This document shows positions 33,691-43,167 of a DNA stretch of 64,000 nucleotides, piece after piece; the first letter of the stretch is position 1, and every line of letters starts with the position of its first letter. The position numbers and the translations under genes are program-made. The stretch spans positions 5,047,501 to 5,111,500 of the forward strand of contig NZ_CP133190.1 of assembly GCF_030913705.1 (NCBI RefSeq), written 5' to 3'. The DNA is from Anaerocolumna sp. MB42-C2 (GTDB lineage Bacteria > Bacillota > Clostridia > Lachnospirales > Lachnospiraceae). The notes under the pieces are model-generated. The model saw nothing but the letters and a program-made list of their open reading frames with translations, did not search any database and was not told the DNA's origin.

Positions 33691-36600
33691 TTATATGGCC
33701 TCAATTACAAATTGATAATGATAAAATCCTTTACCGATGCAATATTCAGGATGGATATTTTTTGTCCAGCCATTATCTCCGCCCACACCTGCATGTTTAT
33801 AATCCACATTCAAATAAACCTTATCATCTTTTACAATTTCATCCGCATAAGCAGCAGCATCGCACGCTGCGATTGAATAGTCATGAATATCAAAGTGGAA
33901 TGGTTCGGCACCGGAAACGTACAATCCATGACCTTCCTTGTTACCTACGGTCAGATATCTTACATCTTCTTTTCCGCCGCACTCCACCGGTTTAATATAA
34001 GGGGTATACTGCTCAGAGACAGTACTGCTATAGCAACTAATCATTGCTGATGTTTTTCTGTCACAGTAATTTTCCCAGGGACCTCTTCCAAACCAGGTTA
34101 TATGATTATTATCAGCAGGAAGAACAAAGGTAAGACCAATTCTCGGAATTGTCTTAGATGAACAGTTATTAACTACTGTCTTATTTATTTCGATGCCTTC
34201 ACTTCCAATCCGATATTGTGAAGATACTTTCAGTTTTCCATCTTGATAACAAACTTCAGTAAAAATAAATACTTGTGAATCCGTTACGGCTGTTTTAACA
34301 CTTAATACATTTATTATCAGATTATTGAGTCCTTCTTCTTTCCATTCACTGGCATAATTTCTCCCTGATTCATTTGTACCTTCATCAATTCCAGTTACAG
34401 GTCTGTAGAAGTTATCTTTACCGCCCGTCATTCTCGCCTTTCCTTTCAGTACTACTTTATGAAAAGTACAGGTTTGTTTATTAAAACAAATTTCAGTATT
34501 CGGTCCGGTGATGATAATTTCATCTTCTACTTCCTTCATGGCAATCTTTTCACCAGATATGTTGCTTTCCTTCTTTGTAAATACAGAATGCTCCATCGGA
34601 AACTGGGAGGTATAAATGACATAGCCCGCTTCAGCATAAGCTGTATTTTCTCTTAATGCTGCTTTAATATTAAGGTAAGCTTCTCCGTAGATTTTATTCT
34701 GTGTCATCGGTAGTTCCAGAAGTTCCATTTCTCCTGCAGCGGTTAAATATTGCTTTAGTTCTCCTTGCTCAATTATGTTACCTTCACATTCCAACTCCCA
34801 GGTAAACCTTAAATGACTGAGATTCATAAACTGGTAGTTATTTTTTATCATCATATATTCACTGCCATAATGCGGATGTACATAATTAATAATCTTAACT
34901 GGTGACTGACAATTCTTAATCTCATTGGCAGCTGGCTTCCAAGTGAGATCCGGTAGTACTACTCCATTCAGACACATATCTTCTACGGGATCCACAACCG
35001 CTTCATGAAAAGCTCCTCCATAGACATATTTCCTGGCTCCATCTTCTATTCTTTGTGTCAATGCCTTATCTTGAAAATCCCAGATAAATCCCCCTTGAAA
35101 ACGAGGATATTTATCTACCAATTCCCAAAAATCCATGAAATTACCATTGCTATTGCTTTTTGCATAAGAATATTCACACATAATGAAAGGTCTTAGATCC
35201 GTCATATCTGACATCTTTTCTTCAATCCAGTCTTTTGAAGGGTACATCGGTACGTTAATATCCGTAATATTTGATCCAGGATTATAAGATTCATATTGAA
35301 CATATCTGGTTTTATCATATTCTTTGATCCATCCATACATAGCAGCATGATTCATACCATAGCCTGATTCATTGCCAAGGGACCAGAGAATTATGGAAGG
35401 ATGGTTTTTATCTCTAAGAACCATACGAGTAGCACGTTCCATATAAGCAGCAGTCCATTCAGGAGAGGAACTTAACTGACCACCATAGCCATGTGTCTCA
35501 AGATTCGTTTCATCAACAAGATAGATTCCAAGTTCGTTGCACAGGTCATACCATTGGTTCACATGTGGATAATGGCTATTGCGAACGGCGTTAAAATTCA
35601 GCTGCTTCATACAGATAATCTGTTTGCGCATATATTCATCTGTAATATATCTTCCGGTTTCAGGGCAAAATTCGTGTAGATTAACACCTCGTACAATGAG
35701 ACGTTTTCCATTAATATAAAGGACCCCATCCTTAAGGATTTCAATTTTACGAAAGCCCACCTTTGAACTTTCTATATCTGTGATATTTCCGGCTCCATCA
35801 ATGGTCTCCATAACCAAAGTATATAAATACGGATCCTCAGCCGACCATAAATTTGGTTCCATTACTTTAACAGATGTAACTGCTGTAAACTTAGGACTCA
35901 AATAGACACCACATTTTCCATAAGGTTCACTTTGTAGTGTAGTAACTAATTCTTTCTTCGCATTATATAAGCTTAATTTAACAAAGCTTTCTCCATAGCC
36001 TCTTACGGAATTATTCGGAACAAGCGTAATTTTCAATTCTGACTCTTTAAAGTTTCCATTCTCGAATAAGGTTTCAATCTTATAGTCAAATATACGTTGC
36101 TTTGCTTTCGCACAAATCCTAACATCACGATAGATACCGGATAAATGCCAATAATCCTGATCCTCGAGATAAGTACCATCGCAGAATTGAAGAACTTTTA
36201 CTGCCAGAACATTAGTGCCTTTTTTAACTGCGTGAGTGATATCAAAGTATGCATCCAACTTGCTGTCCTGTGAATATCCAATTTCAATGCCATTTACATA
36301 GAGATAAAAACAGGATTCAACTCCTCCGAATTCAATCAATATGTCTTTACCTTCATAATAATCGGGAATTTCAAAAGTTGTACGATAACACCCCGTCAGA
36401 TTTTTCTCTGGTACATAAGGTGCATTTAGTTCTACCTGTCCCTTTGCAATCTCCAATTCAAAATGTGAATCAGCTCCTTCTCTTTCAAAAGGATATAACA
36501 TATTCGTGTACACCGGTTTTCCATATCCATGAATTTCCCAATTGGAAGGTACCGGTATCATATCCCAATCTGTATCTACATAATCAATATTTTGAAATCC

Positions 36601-36786
36601 TTCTGGTACTTTGAAAGGACTTTCTGATAGCATAAATCTCCACATTCCATTCAGGCTTTGTACATACTTTGAAACTGATCGATTGCACTCTAATGCCTGT
36701 TCCACTGTTTCATATGCTCCATAGGGTGAATGCATCGGATAACGATTTTTCTGTGTTACATATTGATTTTCCCAATCTCTGTTCAT
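33691..36786 (-). CDS. lacZ: Beta-galactosidase, GH2 family (LacZ type)
   Basis: The 1031-residue enzyme hydrolyses terminal beta-galactosides such as lactose in the cytoplasm (no signal peptide). LacZ landmarks are present: WENQYVTQKNRYPMHSPYGAY near the start, the acid/base Glu in ILWSLGNESGYGMNHAAM, the nucleophile Glu in FIMCEYSYAKSNSNGNFMDFW, and a C-terminal small domain ending YHYQFVIEAI. The ATG at 36786 has AGAGGAGG upstream; the 38-codon upstream extension covers palindromic leader DNA and is rejected. It is divergent from an AraC regulator. Length matches E. coli LacZ. Confidence 0.95.
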   Translation of the reverse strand: MNRDWENQYVTQKNRYPMHSPYGAYETVEQALECNRSVSKYVQSLNGMWRFMLSESPFKVPEGFQNIDYVDTDWDMIPVPSNWEIHGYGKPVYTNMLYPFEREGADSHFELEIAKGQVELNAPYVPEKNLTGCYRTTFEIPDYYEGKDILIEFGGVESCFYLYVNGIEIGYSQDSKLDAYFDITHAVKKGTNVLAVKVLQFCDGTYLEDQDYWHLSGIYRDVRICAKAKQRIFDYKIETLFENGNFKESELKITLVPNNSVRGYGESFVKLSLYNAKKELVTTLQSEPYGKCGVYLSPKFTAVTSVKVMEPNLWSAEDPYLYTLVMETIDGAGNITDIESSKVGFRKIEILKDGVLYINGKRLIVRGVNLHEFCPETGRYITDEYMRKQIICMKQLNFNAVRNSHYPHVNQWYDLCNELGIYLVDETNLETHGYGGQLSSSPEWTAAYMERATRMVLRDKNHPSIILWSLGNESGYGMNHAAMYGWIKEYDKTRYVQYESYNPGSNITDINVPMYPSKDWIEEKMSDMTDLRPFIMCEYSYAKSNSNGNFMDFWELVDKYPRFQGGFIWDFQDKALTQRIEDGARKYVYGGAFHEAVVDPVEDMCLNGVVLPDLTWKPAANEIKNCQSPVKIINYVHPHYGSEYMMIKNNYQFMNLSHLRFTWELECEGNIIEQGELKQYLTAAGEMELLELPMTQNKIYGEAYLNIKAALRENTAYAEAGYVIYTSQFPMEHSVFTKKESNISGEKIAMKEVEDEIIITGPNTEICFNKQTCTFHKVVLKGKARMTGGKDNFYRPVTGIDEGTNESGRNYASEWKEEGLNNLIINVLSVKTAVTDSQVFIFTEVCYQDGKLKVSSQYRIGSEGIEINKTVVNNCSSKTIPRIGLTFVLPADNNHITWFGRGPWENYCDRKTSAMISCYSSTVSEQYTPYIKPVECGGKEDVRYLTVGNKEGHGLYVSGAEPFHFDIHDYSIAACDAAAYADEIVKDDKVYLNVDYKHAGVGGDNGWTKNIHPEYCIGKGFYHYQFVIEAI

Positions 36787-36842
36787 AATGTCCTCCTCTT
36801 TGTCGTTACCGTTCAGCCTTAATGCTTCACTGCAACGAATTA

Positions 36843-36871
36843 TGCACACAATGTGCAGAAAGAGCACATTG
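36843..36871 (-). promoter_or_regulatory. Inverted repeats in the lacZ leader
   Basis: TGCACACAATGTGCA (36843-36857) is an inverted repeat with a 3-base centre. It overlaps a second perfect one, CAATGTGC with GCACATTG around a 7-base loop (36849-36871). They lie 57-85 bases before the lacZ start and may be an operator or RNA hairpin. TGCAC-type palindromes recur at 57584. Confidence 0.5.
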
Positions 36872-36977
36872 GCGCGTGAAGTTCTCGGGTTTTGTTCCAC
36901 AAAACACCTCGCGGTACTAGATGGCTGAACCGTAACTATTTGTCACATTTGGTAAGGTTATATCATAATTTAATTAC

Positions 36978-37006
36978 TTGTACTAATCTAACACTTATTA
37001 TATAAT
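36978..37006 (+). promoter_or_regulatory. Promoter of the AraC regulator gene
   Basis: TTGTAC (36978-36983), a 17-base spacer and TATAAT (37001-37006) face the regulator, with transcription starting about 70 bases ahead of it. Confidence 0.75.
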
Positions 37007-37083
37007 GAGATAGTCCATTGCTAAATGTTTTGTTTGGTTAATCTTTTATCCAAATTGGAAATCAAAAGATAGAAAGGATGCTT

Positions 37084-37914
37084 ATGAAGCTTGAAATGAA
37101 AAAAGATGTAATTTATCGTTGCATCGGAACAGATTTCACGAACGGGATATTAGCCTGTGGTTATATGACAAAACCAACAAAGGATCAATCTCAATATGAT
37201 TTTCTTATCGATTATTACAGTTGCTTTCTATTATTATCCGGTAACGGATTTTATTATACTGCTGACAAGGAAAAGCTTCCCATCCAAGCAGGTGATTTTG
37301 TACAAAGAATCCCAGGGGTTATCCACAGTACAGAAGTTGTCCCTGATGGAAACTGGCTTGAATTCTTTATCAGTTTCGGCCGTTCAACCTATAATTATCT
37401 AAACAGTCTGAATCTTATACCTACTGACACACCTGTTGGAAAAGGTAGTTTTAAAGATACTACCATTCAGAAATCATCTAGACTGTTAACCTTATTAAAA
37501 GAGGCAGATGATTTTGATCTACCGCTCTTATCTCTTCAGGCTCAGGAGTTACTTTTAGCAATACTGATATCTAAAAATAGAAATCCTGGTGAAGATTTAT
37601 TCAAGAAGTCTATGGAAGAAGCCTGCCAGTTACTGTCTTCAGAAATCAGCTCTGAGATTTCCTTAGAAGAGGTTGCTGCTAATATTAATATGAGTTATGA
37701 GAATTTCAGAAAACACTTTCGTAAATATATTGGAACCTCACCGTCTCAATATCGCATTGAACAGCGTATCAAGCACGCTAAACTCATGCTTTTATCCGGC
37801 ATTCCTATTAAAGAAACTGCTATACTTACCGGATACAGTGATACCTATTCCTTCACAAAACAATTTACGCATTCAGTAGGTATATCTCCCGGACGTTTTA
37901 AAAAAGAGAATTAA
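37084..37914 (+). CDS. AraC-family transcriptional regulator of lacZ
   Basis: The 276-residue protein has a cupin-like sugar-binding N-terminus (about 20-150: GNGFYYTADKEKLPIQAGDFVQRIPGVIHSTEVVPDGNWLEFFISFG) and a C-terminal pair of AraC helix-turn-helix units (about 185-276: ISLEEVAANINMSYENFRKHFRKYIGTSPSQYRIEQRI, then IPIKETAILTGYSDTYSFTKQFTHSVGISPGRFK). It starts two codons into the open frame after AGAAAGG. Divergent placement from lacZ makes it the probable activator of that gene. Galactoside effector is inferred. Confidence 0.88.
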   Translation: MKLEMKKDVIYRCIGTDFTNGILACGYMTKPTKDQSQYDFLIDYYSCFLLLSGNGFYYTADKEKLPIQAGDFVQRIPGVIHSTEVVPDGNWLEFFISFGRSTYNYLNSLNLIPTDTPVGKGSFKDTTIQKSSRLLTLLKEADDFDLPLLSLQAQELLLAILISKNRNPGEDLFKKSMEEACQLLSSEISSEISLEEVAANINMSYENFRKHFRKYIGTSPSQYRIEQRIKHAKLMLLSGIPIKETAILTGYSDTYSFTKQFTHSVGISPGRFKKEN

Positions 37915-38247
37915 ATCAAAGAAATTAATCAATTTTACAAATATGATATGTCGATCATGTGTTATATCTTGGCATAGTGTAAACAGTGGGAGCGAATTGC
38001 TTGTGATTGATGACTTTCGAGAATGTTATAACGCAGACTACGACACATTTACGACAGGTTCTTTGAAAAATATAAGACATTTTAATGGGAATTGAGAAGC
38101 TAAGCTAAGATGAAATATTAGCTAATTAATACATCTTAGACCATATGGTAGAATGTGCAAAAATAAACCTGTATACTTGTTTTTTAGCTTAAGCTGCTTT
38201 ATAATAGTGTCAAGGTAGATGAATTGCAAGTAAAAGGCAGGTTAGGT
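37915..38247 (+). other. Gene-free region with no recognised function
   Basis: AT-rich sequence after the AraC gene. A short start-less frame at about 37998-38094 (LLVIDDFRECYNADYDTFTTGSLKNIRHFNGN) resembles a decayed C-terminus but is unidentified. A promoter-like TTGTTT...TTATAAT lies near 38178-38206, in front of the TetR remnant. Confidence 0.4.
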
Positions 38248-38395
38248 ATGGAAAAAACAAATAAAATAGACTATTTGACAAATGAGAAATAATTAGAAGT
38301 TGTTTTTATAGAATTGCTAAATGAAATGCCAATTGAGAAAATTAGTATTAATAAATTAAGTGAAAAATCTCAATTGAGTCGTGGATTCTTCTGAA
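38248..38395 (+). pseudogene. TetR-family regulator, N-terminal remnant
   Basis: The frame from ATG 38248 reads MEKTNKIDYLTNEK, an in-frame TAA, then LEVVFIELLNEMPIEKISINKLSEKSQLSRGFF and ends at the junction with the CocE remnant. The helix-turn-helix pattern EKISINKLSEKSQLSRG is typical of TetR. Both the in-frame stop and loss of the C-terminal two thirds show it is dead. Confidence 0.7.
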
Positions 38396-39242
38396 ATTGG
38401 TTCTTCTGCGAGTGATTCGTTAGCAGCATTTAAATATAATTTCTTATAAGTAGTTCTCTCAATCGGAAAATCTGTTTCAGTTCTATTTTTATCATAATCA
38501 AAAGAATAAGCATCTTGAACACCTAAACGCACTTTTGGTACCAGTTCCCAACCATTATTAATGTCTTTTAAATATCGATCAAAGAACTCTTTTAAATCTT
38601 TTATCGAAGAAGGGGTATATAAATCTTTCCACTCAAATTCACGATGTTGATTTTACTTAAATCGGCAATTTTACCGCTACACCATCTTTGAGTTGCAAGC
38701 CATTCAATTAAATCATAACCATCTTCAGCATCTTGTTTTTGCCATGGACGAAGTTTTCCCACTGAATTACCTGTTCTACGAGAGTCTACATTAATGACAG
38801 CATAACCTTGCTTAACCCAGTATCCAGGGTCAGGGGATTCAAATTTTGCCATTTTTGATATGGTTTTTGGAGGAACGCCAAGCACTTGCCAAGTCTTAGG
38901 AATATCCCCAGGTCTTTTTCCGTAAAATCCCCATGAAACAATAGCAGGAACTTTATCAAGTCTTTCTGGTCTATAGATGTCAATATAAATAGTAACGCCA
39001 TCACGCATCTTTACTGGAACGTCTTGGTCGCAAATAATTCCGTTTTCAGCATAAGTGCGTTGATTTAATGCTTGGTAAAATCCCCAACCAACTATTTCAA
39101 GATCAACATATTCTGTAGCATCTGCAGATTTTTTGTAGATTACTTCTATTTCTTCATTACCAAATATTTCCTTAATGCGCTCGTATTCAAATTTATTATC
39201 TGTTAGTATTTCACTTATTGGTGGTCTTTTAACATTTTTCAT
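38395..39242 (-). pseudogene. CocE/NonD-family hydrolase, broken by deletion and frameshift
   Basis: The minus strand starts with a complete N-terminus: PVKMRDGVTIYIDIYRPERLDKVPAIVSWGFYGKRPGDIPKTWQ and YAVINVDSRRTGNSVGKL up to about residue 195. The frame is then lost, and the middle of the alpha/beta hydrolase (including its serine nucleophile region) is deleted. A later segment continues in another frame: HREFEWKDLYTPSSIKDLKEFFDRYLKDINNGWELVPKVRLGV, ending at a junction with the TetR remnant. GGAGG precedes the ATG at 39242. Related proteins are xylan-esterase or X-Pro peptidase-like hydrolases. Confidence 0.75.
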
Positions 39243-39332
39243 GGGAATTCCTCCAAAAATTTATTGATTTAAGTTACAAACTAAATCCTGATTTATTCAA
39301 TCAAAAATTATTACAGAATTTGATTGAATGAG

Positions 39333-39489
39333 TTAAATTAAACTAGCTACATATTCAGCTGATTCACCTAAATTTGAAGTGTTACGAAATTGCATAAAAT
39401 CAGTTTCTACTTCATATTCGTCTTCTAATTCACCAATAATTTGTACAAAATTAATTGATTTGGCTTGGAAGTCAGATTTCAAATTTGTT
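39333..39489 (-). pseudogene. Acyl carrier protein, C-terminal remnant
   Basis: The minus frame ends LKSDFQAKSINFVQIIGELEDEYEVETDFMQFRNTSNLGESAEYVASLI and TAA. The pattern SINFVQIIGELEDEYEVE followed by TxGExxxYV resembles the second half of acyl carrier proteins. The N-terminus with the first helix is missing, replaced by the M28 fragment on the other strand. It lies just upstream of the CocE remnant, so both came from one former operon. Confidence 0.55.
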
Positions 39490-39924
39490 TGAGGGGTGAA
39501 TTTGGCTGACTATGGTTCTGGTGTGGTTACGGTCATGGAGATTGCAAGATAATTACAGGGAATTAATCTACCGATAAATGTAGAGTTCATTTTATTTAGT
39601 GCAGAGGAAGTTGGTTTACAAGGTTCAACTTATTTCGTCTGGAAATTATCTAAAACGGAAAAGGATAACACATTAGGCTGTAAAAATGAAGATAATGAGG
39701 TAATATTAAAGACTTATTTAGCACAAATTAACGTTTTATCACTGCTTATGGATAAGTATTATATATTCGCACATGCAAGAAGTGAAACAAGTGACCACAC
39801 TTCATTTTATATGGGTGAAATACCTGTGTTTTATTTTGCGGATGAAAAAGTATCAGTGAAAGATACCACCAATAATCCATTAGAAGAAATAGATATTGAA
39901 AAGTTAAAAGAACTAGATCACTGA
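39490..39924 (+). pseudogene. M28-family aminopeptidase remnant
   Basis: The plus strand encodes GVNLADYGSGVVTVMEIAR, an in-frame stop, LQGINLPINVEFILFSAEEVGLQGSTYFV, and then ARSETSDHTSFYMGEIPVFYF to a TGA near 39924. This matches M28 zinc aminopeptidases (catalytic EE in FSAEEVGLQGS, late H in SDHTSFY). The N-terminus and a central block are missing, and an in-frame stop lies in the middle, so it is inactive. Confidence 0.7.
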
Positions 39925-40330
39925 TGTTTAGAGCTATGATGCTGAAATTTGTCAGCATTCAATTGTTTGCGGATAGCTTCCAAATTTCTGCACATGTCTG
40001 TCAACTGTATATTCATCTGGTTTAAGTCGACTGGAAAGACCAGCACCGACTTGTTGATATCAGAAGAAGCCTTTGAAGTACTAACCAAACCTTTAAAAGA
40101 GAGACTAAAAAGAGTCTGTCAAAAAATTAATTTCTTATACATCTTTTACAAAATGTGCATTAAGTAAATTTTAGATATGCAAAAATCAATAATTAATATA
40201 TTATTAAAATTGCAAGATTGACATATATTGCACAGTGTGATATATTTAAAAGCGAAATAATTGTTCAATATATACATAATATTTACGTTAAAGTAAACTA
40301 AGATGTAAAATGTAAAACTTGGAGGTGCAT
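39925..40330 (+). other. Upstream region of the first importer operon
   Basis: No intact gene; a 72-codon frame at 39949-40167 has no ribosome binding site and is not recognised. The last 60 bases hold a likely operator for the importer operon: TTTAC (40282-40286) and GTAAA (40293-40297) around a 6-base centre, followed by two more TGTAAA half-sites. GGAGG sits 5 bases before the ATG. Confidence 0.45.
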
Positions 40331-43165
40331 ATGGGAACTATAAAAAGGGGTGTTTGCATAACAATAGGTGTATTGATTATAATATTGGGGTTAATTTCTG
40401 TAGTCCTTCCACATAAAGAAGACAGTGTAAGAAAACCAACAAATTTTGAATATCAAAGTAATATGGATGAAAATCGTAAGGTATCAGATAATCAGATTAT
40501 GTTAAAACTTTCCGAAGCAAGTAACCTTGAAAATGTTGATTATAAGGATATTGATGATACGGAAACGGGATATCTGTTTGATGGTCAGGGGAAAGCTTCA
40601 TGGAAATTTAACATAAAGGAATCGGGAGAGTATAACATAAGTGCAGGGTATTTACCAGTGGAAGGTAATGGTCAGGATATTCAGTTCAATATTCTGATTG
40701 ATAATATCAACGTATCAAAGAGTGATAAGATAGCTTCTTTACCAAGATTATGGGTGGATATAGGAAATTTTACAAAAACATCAAACGGGGATGAGATAAG
40801 ACCGGAACAATCAGAGATACATATTTGGACAGAAAATAATTTTGTCAATAACTTTAAAGGTGATATTTTGGTGCATTTAGATAAAGGTGAACATACTATC
40901 GATATAATTAATAAAAGAGAAAATTGTATGATAGATTTTGTTTGTCTTTATTCAAAAAGGATAGTTCCTTATAAAGAATATTCAAGGCTAAATCCTGGTA
41001 CTGAAAGTAATAAAAATTACTTTCAGACTATCGAAGCTGAGACACCATATGTGAAATCTTCGTCAGAATTATATCCTATTTATGATAAATCCAGTCCGTA
41101 TACTTCGCCTTATAATTCCACCTGCATTCGTTACAACACCATTGGCGGACAAAACTGGTCAGACGAAGGTCAGTGGATTGAATGGAAAATAAACGTTCCC
41201 TCCGACGGATATTATCAGATCGGAATGAGATACCGGCAGAATCTGAATAAAGGGGTTGCCAGTAGCCGTACTGTTACGATTGACGGTGATTTACCCTTTA
41301 AAGAGCTGGCGAATGTGAAGTTCAGTTATTCGATTAACTGGCAAAATGAGTACCTTGGAGGAGACGAACCGTACTTATTTTATCTGTCCGCGGGACAACA
41401 TACGCTGAGGATGAAAGCGGTCTTGGGTGAACTCTCAGATATAACCGAAAAAATGGAATCGACAGTTTATAACCTAAATTCACTGTACCGTGATATCATA
41501 ATGATTACCGGTACGGAGCCGGATATTTATAGAGACTATAACTTACAGACATCCATACCGGGTCTGCTTGATAAATTAACCGCAAACGTGGATGAATTAA
41601 CAGGTTATGAACAGTTTTTGGAAAAGCAGTATGGAAAGAACAGTTATGCGTCGAGGGTTATATCCCAGTTGAAGCGACAGTTACAGGCATTTATTCAAAA
41701 GCCTTATAAGATTCAAAAGGGATTGCCTATTTTAAAAACAAATATCTCCTCCATGTCTGAATGGGTATTAGCTTTTGAACAGCAGCCTTTGGAACTGGAT
41801 TGCTTCTATATTACAAGTCCTGGAGTAAAACTGCCGAAAGCTGAAACCAATTTACTTGGAATGGCCGGACATGAAATCAGAGCATTTGTAGGGTCCTTCT
41901 TCCATGAATACAGTAATGTTTCTTCGGTAAGCAGTAAAAAGGATACACAATCCATCACTGTCTGGATAGGTAAAGGCCGTGATCAGGCAAATGTAATAAA
42001 GCGAATGATTGATGATAAATTTACTAAGGAAACCCGTATCAATGTAAATCTTAATCTGGTCGAGGGTGCTCTGGTAAAAGCTTCAATTGCAGGAAAGGGT
42101 CCAGATGTAAACATATTTACCACCAGAGGTGAAGCAATGAATTTAGCGTTCCGAGGAGCACTGCTTCCGCTGAATGATTTTGATAATTTTAACGAACTTA
42201 CTTCTCAATATATGAAAAGTGCATTCGTTCCGTATGGATACAATAAATCAACGTATGCAATTCCGGAAGAGCAGGTCTTTTACATGATGTTCGTAAGAAC
42301 AGATATTTTGGACAGTCTTGGAGTCAGTATACCAAAGACTTGGGAGGAACTAATGAAAATCATGCCTGTGCTGCAGGCTTCAAACTTAGAAATCGGACTT
42401 CCATATACGGATGGATATGCAACAATGAACAGTGGAATAGGTACTATTAATTTATTGCCGACCTTGTTGGCACAAAGGGGTAACAACATTTACAACAAAG
42501 ACAATACCAAAACAATGTTAGCATCCAGTGAGGCATATAAGGCTTTCAAATCCTGGACGGATTTTTATACCATGTATGATTTTCCACTCTATAAGGATGA
42601 TTTTAGCCGGTTTAGAACTGGTGAAATGCCAATCATAATCTCTCCTTATACTTTATACAACACTTTATTTGAGGCAGCTCCAGAGATATCAGGCCAATGG
42701 GTTATGACGACTATTCCGGGAACTTTAAATGATAAAAATGAATTAAATATTTCTACGGGTGCCAGTGGTTCTTGCAGCATCATTTTAAAAGATTGTGACA
42801 ATAAGGACGCAGCTTGGAAATTTGTTAAGTGGTGGAACAGTGCTGATACTCAGGCAACGTATTCGAAAGAAATAGAAGCGGAGTTAGGGGTTTTAGGAAG
42901 GTATACACCTGCTAATTCAGCCGCTTTTGAAAAAACGACCTGGTATGATGAGGAAAAAGAAGTCCTTTTAAAACAGTGGTATTCGGTTATTGAGATTCCA
43001 GAGGTTCCAGGCGGATATTATGTTTCACGAAATATTGATAATGCATTTCGAGAAGTCTATTATAATGGCGGAAATGCTCGGGAAAACCTATATTATTGGA
43101 TGAATTCAGTAAATGAAGAATTAGCCAGAAAACAAAATCAGATGAAAGCGAGAAAGGAAAATTAA
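40331..43165 (+). CDS. Membrane-anchored solute-binding protein with carbohydrate-binding-like domains
   Basis: The 944-residue protein has an N-terminal membrane segment (about 8-28, no lipobox cysteine) and two beta-sandwich domains like CBM6/35 (about 45-225 and 230-395, the second with the FQTIEAETPYVKSS start and SDEGQWIEWKINVPSDGYYQIGMRYRQN). A helical linker follows, then a family 1 solute-binding domain (about 540-940: ITVWIGKGRDQANVIKRMIDDKFTKETRINVNLNLV, WKFVKWWNSADTQATYS). Usual family 1 binding proteins have about 420 residues, so this is a fusion. The ATG at 40331 follows GGAGG. Confidence 0.85.
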   Translation: MGTIKRGVCITIGVLIIILGLISVVLPHKEDSVRKPTNFEYQSNMDENRKVSDNQIMLKLSEASNLENVDYKDIDDTETGYLFDGQGKASWKFNIKESGEYNISAGYLPVEGNGQDIQFNILIDNINVSKSDKIASLPRLWVDIGNFTKTSNGDEIRPEQSEIHIWTENNFVNNFKGDILVHLDKGEHTIDIINKRENCMIDFVCLYSKRIVPYKEYSRLNPGTESNKNYFQTIEAETPYVKSSSELYPIYDKSSPYTSPYNSTCIRYNTIGGQNWSDEGQWIEWKINVPSDGYYQIGMRYRQNLNKGVASSRTVTIDGDLPFKELANVKFSYSINWQNEYLGGDEPYLFYLSAGQHTLRMKAVLGELSDITEKMESTVYNLNSLYRDIIMITGTEPDIYRDYNLQTSIPGLLDKLTANVDELTGYEQFLEKQYGKNSYASRVISQLKRQLQAFIQKPYKIQKGLPILKTNISSMSEWVLAFEQQPLELDCFYITSPGVKLPKAETNLLGMAGHEIRAFVGSFFHEYSNVSSVSSKKDTQSITVWIGKGRDQANVIKRMIDDKFTKETRINVNLNLVEGALVKASIAGKGPDVNIFTTRGEAMNLAFRGALLPLNDFDNFNELTSQYMKSAFVPYGYNKSTYAIPEEQVFYMMFVRTDILDSLGVSIPKTWEELMKIMPVLQASNLEIGLPYTDGYATMNSGIGTINLLPTLLAQRGNNIYNKDNTKTMLASSEAYKAFKSWTDFYTMYDFPLYKDDFSRFRTGEMPIIISPYTLYNTLFEAAPEISGQWVMTTIPGTLNDKNELNISTGASGSCSIILKDCDNKDAAWKFVKWWNSADTQATYSKEIEAELGVLGRYTPANSAAFEKTTWYDEEKEVLLKQWYSVIEIPEVPGGYYVSRNIDNAFREVYYNGGNARENLYYWMNSVNEELARKQNQMKARKEN

Positions 43166-43167
43166 GC

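Noticed and set aside
36787..36900. N-terminal extension of lacZ by 38 codons
   Set aside because: The ATG at 36786 has AGAGGAGG and begins at the conserved LacZ N-terminus; the extension is palindromic leader DNA.
39949..40167. 72-codon plus-strand ORF
   Set aside because: No ribosome binding site or recognisable domain; it sits in decayed DNA following the M28 remnant.
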